The notes under the pieces are model-generated. The model was not told the DNA's origin and did no database searches. It worked only from the letters and a program-made list of their open reading frames with translations. Position numbers and translations under genes: made by a program. This document shows positions 22,887 through 30,659 of a stretch of 64,000 bases of DNA, piece after piece. Positions within the stretch are counted from its first letter, which is position 1. Each line of letters starts with the position of its first letter. Source of the DNA: Lolium rigidum (taxonomy: Eukaryota; Streptophyta; Magnoliopsida; Poales; Poaceae); NCBI RefSeq assembly GCF_022539505.1, contig NC_061509.1, positions 207,600,254 through 207,664,253 on the forward strand, written 5' to 3'.

Positions 22887-23344
22887 GTAGCCTGCATGGA
22901 TTTCCTGCACCACTGGGCTAGCGAGATGGGTCTCACTGCGCGTCGCGAATGGGCCATGGCCATGAAACACGGGTCCTTTGGTAGCCTGGGCGGCCTGCGC
23001 CGGAGAGGGAAGCCAGACCACATTGTTTGAGTGCATGTACAGACTACTTTCTTCCCTGCTCGTGCAGCCCACACGCTTGTTTGGTTGCAGATATGAGCGA
23101 GTTGTGGTAACCCCTCTCCTTAGAGTGGTGAGATTATCCTGCTAATAACTGAATTTCAACACACATCAGATTCAATTCATCAGAAAAGGTGCTGGTAATA
23201 CACAACAACTACTTAGTGAGCGATGCATCACGAGCAAAACAACTATACTTCGTGATGCATCACTGTTTCATCACACGAGGGGTTAGTATATACCACCTCG
23301 AACAAGTTCATCACTACAGATCGGGGATCAGTTTCAAGCAAGTC
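22887..23344. other. Non-coding flank between solo LTR and Myb/SANT pseudogene
   Basis: Joining the flanks across the LTR restores a GGGCGCGTTTGGTAGCC-type sequence like PIF/Harbinger or MITE termini. No gene is visible. Confidence 0.35.
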
Positions 23345-24642
23345 CTAGCTAATGGAGGGATACGAGACCACCTCCCAAAACGAGTAGATCATGACCATGG
23401 ATGCAGCAGTAAGCAGGAAACTGGTTGCGAAGCCAGGTCCTAAGACAACTCCTCCTCTCCGCTGGCAGCAGGTTACGGTACTCGGCATACTCTTCTTCAT
23501 TGTCTGCAATGAAGTCGATAGCCCTGACCGGCAACTTAGGTTGGAACAGTTGCGCCTGCATACAAACCGGGGCGTGAAGATCTTCTTCATGCGAGCATAG
23601 TTCGTGATCGGGGTCCCGACGTACTGATGATGTCTTGGGTTGCGCTGCAATCCACAAGGAACAACTGTTAGTGCAGACGATATTCACATATACAGATATA
23701 TGAAGTAACTCAATAAGGCTTACTACCTGAATGTACTCGTCCGCCGTATCTTCATCAGCAGCATAGAAGCAACAACCATCTTCGCTCCAGTCTAGATTGA
23801 CATCGGTTTTCATCTTTAGTATGATGCTCCACTTGGTCCTCCAGTTTCTGATGTGGTTGTAGAGCTGAAGAGTGGTCACATGTATGCCAACGAATGCAAG
23901 AACATCAGCATCTACCTTCTTCATCTGTTGCTCTTTGAATCCCATGTTGAAATGGACACCGCTACGGACGAGCTGAACCAACCAGTTCAGCACAAACTCT
24001 AATAGATCAGGTTTCCAAACCATGGCTAATTTGCTTGAAATAAAAGATTGCTCAGCATTGACAGTAGGAGCAGAAAGATCAGGGGAGCCCAATGGTATGA
24101 CCGCCTACATGAGAAACACTACCAGATCAATGAACTACTACTACCACATCCACATCCTTAAGCAGTTCCACTAGCAGATCAATGAACTACCGCATCCACA
24201 TCCTTAAGCAGTACCACTAGCAGATCAATGAACTACCACTACCACATCCACATCCTTAAGCAGTACCACATCAATGAATCACGAGAAAAGTAAGAGCGGC
24301 CTTACAGCCAGAGAGCCACACGCATCACCGAGGTTGGGGAAGCAGGGGACCCAGGCGAAGATGTAGGCAGCACTAGCGTCCCAGTGGTAGAGTCATATGC
24401 AACCTAGACAACCTCCACAACCTCGACCGGGGACGAAGGAATGTCCTACAATGTATTCGTTTAGACCACCCATGTGTACCCACAAGATCTAGATCTAATG
24501 CTAGGGTTTGCAGTAGCTTACCACAACCAAAGTCATCGATGTAGAGGAAGAAGACGACTATCCGCGGCTAGTAGCCGCCGCCACAGCCACCGTTGCCGCC
24601 GCAAGCCTCGCCAACCGTGCGGGTGAGGAAGAGCCGGCCATG
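23345..24642 (-). pseudogene. Myb/SANT-like domain protein (transposon-type), degenerate
   Basis: The minus strand carries a Myb/SANT-like (Myb_DNA-bind_3 type) domain: VWKPDLLEFVLNWLVQLV, LQLYNHIRNWRTKWSIILK and WSEDGCCFYAADEDTADEYI. A GT-AG intron follows (about 23724-23648), then RNPRHHQYVGTPITNYARM, the usual end of this domain. Upstream exon-like pieces read MAGSSSPARLARLAAATV (from 24642) and PSSPVEVVEVV (near 24440) but contain in-frame TAG codons. The C-terminal frame also shifts after the domain. Such genes occur as the second ORF of PIF/Harbinger transposons and as free host families. Given the stops I call it a pseudogene. No Harbinger transposase was seen. Confidence 0.6.
24130..24275. 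repeat. Tandem repeat (~3 copies of ~50 bp)
   Basis: A unit with AGATCAATGAACTACC and CACATCCTTAAGCAGTACCA repeats three times within the upstream intron of the Myb/SANT pseudogene. Confidence 0.8.
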
Positions 24643-24720
24643 TCGCTAGATCCGGAAGGGTGGATGAGCTCGAAAAGTGGGAAATGGGGGATTTGGATTT
24701 GGTGGTGAGAGAGCCGCCCC

Positions 24721-24726
24721 TATATA
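24721..24726 (-). promoter_or_regulatory. Candidate TATA box of the Myb/SANT pseudogene
   Basis: TATATA in a GC-rich context, about 80 bp upstream of the minus-strand ATG at 24642. Spacing fits a plant core promoter. Confidence 0.4.
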
Positions 24727-24939
24727 CGGTGGCGAAATTTCAAACGCGGTGACCGAATTCATCCCGCCGAGATTTCGCCGTCCCACGCGAGCTCGCGCCA
24801 TCTCCCGCGGTGGCTCTGCGGGAACGCGGTATTCCCGAGTTCTGCCGGAACAGGGGTGGCTCACTAGAAATGGCCGAACCAAGCGCTTCTTTAGGGTCTG
24901 GGCCGAGGATGCTTTAAGAAATGATTGGTATGCTCAATT

Positions 24940-25425
24940 GTAGATTTACACAAAAATAACCCAAAACTGAAAGAAAAGCACAGACTGACCCTCCGGCGAA
25001 ACTATTTCACCAATCTAACCCTTTTGTGTGGCGCCCCTCCCACGGGCGCCACACATGCCCATGTGGCGCCTCTGGCTCTGGCGCCACACACCCATCCGAC
25101 GTGGCCCATCGACGCTGAGCTGGTGACCCCGATCCGACGTGGCAGCACGAGTGGCGCCTCTGTGGACGGCGCCACACTTTGAAAGTGTGGCGCCCCTGGC
25201 AGGGGCGCCACACATTCACTTAAGTTTGGGCGCCGCGCGCGCCCAGCCCGACCCTTCTTCTTTCTTTCTCTTCTTCTCCCCCTCCTCCTCAACCCGGTTC
25301 TCTCTCTCCTCCCTCTCCCCCCACCAAATCCACCACCAAATCGTCAGATCTGTCCGTGGAGATCGTTCCCCATCCATTTGTCAAGGTAATCTCCTTCAAA
25401 TCTTCTCCATTCATCCACTAATTTC
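24940..25425 (+). repeat. Left TIR of the MULE, with four GTGGCGCC hairpin modules
   Basis: The inverted copy is at 29850-30331. Modules of the form (T)GTGGCGCC-spacer-GGCGCCAC(A) lie at about 25026-25054, 25061-25090, 25151-25177 and 25185-25213. A C/T-rich 5' UTR-like stretch follows, then a GT donor after 25384. Confidence 0.88.
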
Positions 25426-25711
25426 ATAGATCGGGCTAGATTTGGACATGAACCCTAGACATGTTTTTTTTTTTTGTGCACTCTATATTGTATTGTTTGT
25501 GTTGGAGATGGTAGCCTCATGTATGCATGTGTTTGAACCATAGATTTGTAGAAATCTACATATGAAATTTCACATGTATGTGTATGAACTCTATGTATGT
25601 ATGTGTATGTATGTGTATGAACTCACATGTATGCCTAGTATTTGTGATGGAGTAACTCATATTTGTTAGTTGAATGGATCGTAATATGGTTCAAAAATGT
25701 AAACATGTAGG

Positions 25712-26201
25712 ATGGCCGGTGCCGGTGGACGGGGAAGGGGCGGCCGCCGCGGTCCTCGGGCGCCCCGGGCCGGGGAAGGGGCCGCCGCGGTGGAGCAGCA
25801 AGGGCCCCACGATCACCGTCACCTGCATCCTCCTCGTCTTCGCATGACAAACGCTGCTTCGAGTTCCTCCTCCGCATCGACGACGACCCACTCGGCATCA
25901 AGCGGCTACCGGACAAGTTCGCCGAGTTCGTCGACGGCCACGAGCCGGCACACTTGCAGCTACGGGAGGCTAGCTGCAACTTCTGCCGCTGGTCCGTGGA
26001 GGTCCTGTTCGACGGGCAGGGCAAGATGTACCTGCACACGGGGTGGGACAAGTTCGCCCGTGACCTCCACCTCGAGCCCGGCTGCCAGCTCACCTTCTCG
26101 TACGAGGGGACGGCGACATGATCGTCAAGGTGTTCGACGACACCGCCTGCCGTGTGCACTACCCCCACACCGGCGAATCCGGCTCCGACACCGATATTTA
26201 G
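25712..26201 (+). pseudogene. B3 DNA-binding-domain protein encoded by the MULE, frameshifted
   Basis: B3 domains bind DNA and are typical of plant transcription factors. After a glycine/arginine-rich start (MAGAGGRGRGGRR at 25712), the frame changes between about 25780 and 25850 into a clear B3 fold: FEFLLRIDDDPLGIKRLPDK, FAEFVDGHEPAHLQLREASC, WSVEVLFDGQGKMYLHTGW, DKFARDLHLEPGCQLTFSY. A second single-base shift near 26110 leads into MIVKVFDDTACRVHYPHTG and the stop at 26199-26201. The acceptor just before the ATG (ACATGTAG) fits a 5' UTR intron begun in the left TIR. It occupies the place of mudrB in MuDR but is unrelated to it. As read it is a pseudogene; sequencing error in this GC-rich stretch is possible. 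Confidence 0.82.
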
Positions 26202-26376
26202 ATCGTCGAGTGTTGTCAACTCTATCTTCGTTGCTTCGTGTTGTTTGAATGCTTTCTTAAATTGTATGAAACTATGTGCTACGATGTTAGGTTTGATGAT
26301 GTTATGTCCATGATGTGTGTACAAAATGGTTGTTGATATGATGTGTGTATGACATAGCTTTTGACATGATGGGAGT

Positions 26377-26823
26377 TTTGTTGGAATATGGTAGGATTTT
26401 CGATGGTTTTAACACATGTCAATGAGTGGCGCCCTTCCCACTGGCACCACATTGCACAGTGTGGCGCCCGTGGCATTGGCGCCACACATGCATGTCTAAT
26501 TTCCCAAAACATACTGTAAGACAAATCGTCTGGGACTTAGCCGTTTTGGCGAGGCTCTTTGTGTGGCGCCGATGCCACGGGCGCCACACAAGCATGTGTG
26601 GCGCCGGTGCCACGGGCGCCACACAAAGAGGGTCGCCAAAACGGCTAAGGACTTATCGTCCGGAGCCCCTGGATGTTTTCGACCAAATAGCTCATATAAG
26701 TTGGCATGTGTGGCGCCGATGCCACGGGCGCCACACTTGCACTTGTGGCGCCAGGTGAGAAGGGCGCCACACATGGACTTGTGCTAAAACCATGAAAAAT
26801 CCTACCATATTCCAACAGTTTTG
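26377..26823. repeat. Long inverted repeat (hairpin) of ~440 bp made of GTGGCGCC modules
   Basis: Outer arms TTGGAATATGGTAGGATTTT (26381-26400) and its near-complement at 26795-26813 enclose six hairpin modules (26425, 26459, 26561, 26595, 26706, 26743). An intermediate arm CTTAGCCGTTTTGGCGA (26537-26553) is mirrored near 26634-26650. The centre of symmetry is about 26594. It lies between the 3' ends of the convergent B3 and coiled-coil genes. A read-through transcript from either TIR would fold into long double-stranded RNA. ORFs called here are translation artefacts of the repeat. Confidence 0.88.
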
Positions 26824-27006
26824 ACAACAAGAACATTGCACCTGAATATGTACCATACATTGACACAACATAATGGTTCAAATGACAAATAAGGTTCGAC
26901 GACATCAAGGTTTCAATTACAATAAGGTTCAACGACACGAAGGTTCGAGAAGATCAAGGTTCGGACAACATAATGGTTCGACAACAAGAACATAGCCAAA
27001 GGGACA

Positions 27007-27511
27007 TCAACTGCGTCGCAAAGGCTCCCTCCCCCTTGCCTTCTTCTTCTTAGCTTCTTCGACCAATTCTTCCTTCTCCCTTAAGTCACGAGCCAACCGA
27101 ACGACCGAATCGAAGAAGTGGTGGCGCTCCTCCGTCTTTGCGGCTTCCGCTTGAGCTCTCTCCTCCTTGATGCGTTCAGCCTCCCTAGCCACCTCCTCTA
27201 GGTGCATCCTATTGGCCCTCTCCCTCGCAATTTGCTCAAGTTGGCAGCTCCTCGGGAATTTTATCCGTGCCTCGCGGTCCCGTTCGGCCTTCAGCTTGGC
27301 ATTCCTCCTCTTGTGGAACAATATGTATTCCTCATACTTGTTTTTGCATACGGGCACTCTCCGCCATCTTCTTGTCTTCCTCCTCCTTCTTCTTCCTCTC
27401 TAGTTCTTCCTTCTCCTTCTTCCGCACCGTCCTTACCGCCTCCTCCCAAACGGACTCCTCCTTCTCATTGCCCTCCCATGCTCCCTTCCCCTTGGTGGGT
27501 TGAGTTGCCAT
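27007..27511 (-). pseudogene. Coiled-coil accessory ORF of the MULE, one frameshift
   Basis: It starts MATQPTKGKGAWEGNEKEE and runs through a very charged stretch (KKEKEELERKKKEEEDKKM). A frame change near 27365 leads to CKNKYEEYILFHKRRNAK and a helix-rich tail ending GREPLRRS. The heptad-like K/E pattern predicts a coiled coil. It lies 65 bp downstream of the transposase stop on the same strand, so it may be a separate exon set of the same transcript or a second gene. Function is unknown. I know similar proteins from grass MULEs only as unnamed ORFs. Confidence 0.65.
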
Positions 27512-27576
27512 ACCTGTAAACCAAATTGAAAAACCAAAGTTAGTCATGGAATATGAAAATAGAAAGTACAATGCAA

Positions 27577-29643
27577 TTAGTAACTTCGAGACACATATGG
27601 ATAAGGCCCCGCTAGGTATCGTAGCATACTAGCACCGCGACGGCCACCTCTACTAAGCCCTACGTGAATCCTTTGTTGCCTTGGAGCTTGTCGCCATTGT
27701 GGTTGATGCCTTGAGGCTTGTTGCCTTGGAGCTTGTTGCGTAGGAGCTTGTTGCCGTTGGGCTTGTGTGCTTGGAGCTTGTTGACGCGTTTGGGTTGGAG
27801 GAGGTTGACGCGTTTGGCTTGGAGCTTGTTGACGCGTTTGGGTTGGAGGAGGTTGACGCGTTTGGCTTGGAGGAGGTTGACGCGTTTGGCTTGGAGGAGG
27901 TTGACGCGTTTGGCTTGGAGGAGTTTGACGCGGTTGGCTTGGAGCTTGTTGGCTTGGGGTTTGTTGGCTTGGAGGTTGATTTGAAGCTTGTTGGCTACTT
28001 GATGCTTGACTTGTGCTAGCATCATTGCCCTTTGATTTTTTGCCGGATGTGCACTTCCTTTTATTGTGGCCCTTACTATTGCAGGATCCACAATTAGTTG
28101 GCTCGCGAGCTTCTTGGAATAACTTCGTTTCCGGAATGACCCCATCTATCCATATCTCCGTGATACCTCTTCGTCTTTCTTCTTCCACGTTTCACAACCT
28201 TCCATTCCGGATCTGGCCAAACTTGCACTCCATGATACTCCGGCCATTGTGATTGATCCAAGTAAGGACAAAACCTTGGAGCCCATGTCCTCTTTGTGGC
28301 TTCGATTGAGAACTCGGACTTCCGAACGGTGAGCGGGTTATTGTAGTCGACACGTCTAGTGCGTGCCGCTGTTAGCAAGTGGGAGCAAGCCAAATGAAGC
28401 AAAGAGGGCCTCCTACATGTGTATTCACATGTCTTTAGGGACACACGGAAAGCCCGGCCTCCGTGTTGGACACCACCTTGTGTGGTGCCTCCCGGCTCAT
28501 TCACTTGGTAAACCCAGTCAACATTATCATAACATGTAGCCATTTGGGAGTCGGCCTTCCTCGCCTCGAAAATCCATGAACTCTTGAACCTTCTTTGGGA
28601 ACTCGGCATTCAAAGCAATTTCCTTCTCCGTTTCATCGGTGTAGTTCTGGAAATAGACATTCAACTTCTCGAATGTGTATTGAATGATTGCCGTCACGGG
28701 CAATGCACGGACACCCTTCAAAACATTGTTGAAGCACTCGGCCATGTTGCTTGTCATTTGGCCATATCTCCTCCCATCCTCATCATAAGCTCTCGCCCAC
28801 TTTGAATTAAATACGAGGTGTCTATGAAGAAACTCTTGACCACCCGCGTTGAGGTCTTTGTGCTTCAGCAAGCCGTTGTATAGGTTTGCGAAGCGGCGCT
28901 CCGAATAAGCGAGGCAACAATCTTGAAGAAGGTCAGACAACTCTTTGCTCTTGCATGCCCGGTAGAAGTTTGCACAAAAATGCCTCATGCACCATCGGTG
29001 ATGCAAGGGAGCATGCCCGGGAATTGGAACCTCCACCGCATTGAGAATTCCTTGATGACGATCGGAGATGACACACACTTCCTTTGAGGGTGGTATGACC
29101 CTCGTCCTCAATATATGGAAAAACCATTGCCAGTTATCATTGTTCTCAATCTCTACCAATGCAAAAGCTAATGGTACTAAATGGTTGCTTGCATCACTTG
29201 CTATTGCCACCAATAGTGTGCCCTTGTACTGACCGGTCAAGAAGGTACCATCCACGGCTATGACGGGCCTACAATGTTCGAATGCCCTCGTGCATTGCTG
29301 GAATGATCAAAATGCACGGTGAAATACCCTCACTCTTTTACCATCATACAATGTCATCTTGTGACCCGGCCACCGTCTCCTTGTAAATGGACCAACGTTG
29401 CTCGGAGTTGATACGCATTATCTTCCAACGGGTGTGCATTCCAAACCCCACATTATGCCTTCCCTCTAGCTCAATACCATCATTTGGCTCATTCCAATTC
29501 AACTCAACCCTAACTTGTGCTACCACCTCCGCAAAGCTAGGGCTAACGTCAAACACCAAGTCAACCTCTTCCGGGTCCGGCTCTATGTTTCCCTTCAAGT
29601 AAGCATCCTTGTCCACATGATGAACATGAACAATTCTTTCCAT
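27577..29643 (-). pseudogene. MURA-type Mutator transposase, internally deleted and frameshifted
   Basis: The N-terminal start MERIVHVHHVDKDAYL (29643) follows a likely splice acceptor. A PB1-like region runs to KETVAGSQDD, then jumps near 29340 directly to the catalytic domain, so a few hundred residues (including the MuDR DNA-binding region) are missing. The catalytic domain shows AVDGTFLTGQ (first Asp), VCVISDRHQGI (second Asp), CMRHFCANF and SNMAECFNNVLKG (Glu). A TGA replaces a conserved Trp near 29310. Frame changes occur at about 28560 and 28190. A SWIM zinc finger (CEYTCRRPSLLHLACSH) and a CCHC knuckle (CGSCNSKGHNKRKC) follow, with a Gln/Pro-rich tail. It cannot encode an active enzyme. 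Confidence 0.88.
27780..27950 (-). repeat. 24-bp coding tandem repeat in the transposase tail
   Basis: About seven units translate to QTRQPPPS / QTRQQAPS on the minus strand, a low-complexity Gln/Pro tail after the CCHC knuckle. Confidence 0.85.
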
Positions 29644-29849
29644 CCCCCTAGCATAATGGGAACAACACATACACACATGTGTTCATTAGATACCATAATC
29701 AACATAATCTACCGATACAAACTAGCACACTACCATTTCTTCTACTTCAACAACCCTAACATCCAACCAAATCCATCTCCACCCTCAAATCAACCAAATC
29801 CACATCTAGGGTTTCACATATAGATTGGAGCAAATACACAAAATCAATG

Positions 29850-30331
29850 GATGAAAAGAGGGGAAACGGAGGAGATTACCTCAAGCAACGAGTTGGGAAC
29901 GATCTCCACGGACGGATCCGACGATTTGGTGGTTGATTTGGGGGGGGGAGAGAGGGGGAGAGAGAAAACCGGGCGCCTTTGGAGGAGAGAAGAAGAACAG
30001 AGAAAGAAAGAAAGAAGAGGGTCGGGCTGGGCGCGCGCGGCGCCCAAACTTAAGTGAATGTGTGGCGCCCCTGCCAGGGGCGCCACACTTTCAAAGTGTG
30101 GCGCCGTCAAGAGAGGCGCCACTCGTGCTGCCACGTCGGATCGGGGTCACCAGCTCAGCGTCGACGGGCCACGTCGGATGGGTGTGTGGCGCCAGAGCCA
30201 GAGGCGCCACATGGGCATGTGTGGCGTCCGTGGGAGGGGCGCCACACAAAAGGGTTAGATTGGTGAAATAGTTTCGCCGGAGGGTCAGTCTGTGCTTTTC
30301 TTCCACTTTTGTTATTTTTGTGTAAATGGCC
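29850..30331 (-). repeat. Right TIR of the MULE
   Basis: Inverted copy of 24940-25425, with four GTGGCGCC modules (about 30061-30089, 30097-30122, 30183-30210, 30217-30247) and the presumed promoter and 5' UTR of the transposase. Confidence 0.88.
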
Positions 30332-30659
30332 TGCTCAATTAGGTAATCAAACGGGAAAATGCTGGACCGATGCGAATCAAGAGCGCCCACGTTACCAACC
30401 CGCCCTTCTTGAATGATATCTTTTGCCCATGGTCGATATCATTTCGCAGATTTATTCAGTGCTACTGTGCTAGTCAGTAGTCAGCACAAAGGAGTGGGAA
30501 TATACCAGTCGCTACTATTTGGCCCTCCGTTCCCGATGGACGGTGAGGATTCGTTCCAGCCCCGCCCGTGCTCCTCCCTTCTCCAGCAGGACGCCCAGAA
30601 CCCTCTCCCCTCTTCTTCCTCCCGCCCACCGCCTCCCAGTCCCAACCAAGCAACCGCCC
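30332..30659 (+). promoter_or_regulatory. Promoter/5' UTR region of the lipase gene
   Basis: AT-rich DNA grades into a C-rich leader (CTCCCGCCCACCGCC) before the ATG at 30660. The MULE ends only 320 bp upstream of this ATG and may contribute regulatory sequence. No clear TATA box was picked. Confidence 0.4.

Larger units (their letters stand above)
24940..30331. mobile_element. 5.4-kb Mutator-like element (MULE) with long TIRs, carrying B3, transposase and coiled-coil genes
   Basis: Terminal inverted repeats of about 480 bp (24940-25425 and 29850-30331) begin with G and share ATTTACACAAAAATAAC. The element is flanked by a perfect 9-bp duplication TGCTCAATT (24931-24939 and 30332-30340). The layout is convergent, like maize MuDR: the left TIR reads rightward into a B3-domain gene, the right TIR reads leftward into a MURA-type transposase plus a coiled-coil ORF. 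A long hairpin lies between the 3' ends. Both TIRs hold a conserved 5' splice site (GAG or AAG before GTAATCTCC), so both genes probably have a 5' UTR intron. All three ORFs carry frameshifts or deletions, so this copy is probably inactive by itself. Confidence 0.92.

Noticed and set aside
21318..22890. Several ORFs of 60-174 aa in the solo LTR
   Set aside because: They lie within a 1.6-kb LTR with target duplication and have no domain or splice support.
26419..26774. Overlapping open frames giving repetitive WRPWHRRHT / CGARGIGATH / VAPMPRAPH peptides on both strands
   Set aside because: They are translations of the GTGGCGCC hairpin modules in all frames. The same peptides appear from the TIR copies. 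No splice or start context supports them.
29300..29320. TGA in the MULE transposase as a recoded codon
   Set aside because: Other lesions in the same gene (deletion, frameshifts) make ordinary decay the simpler reading.
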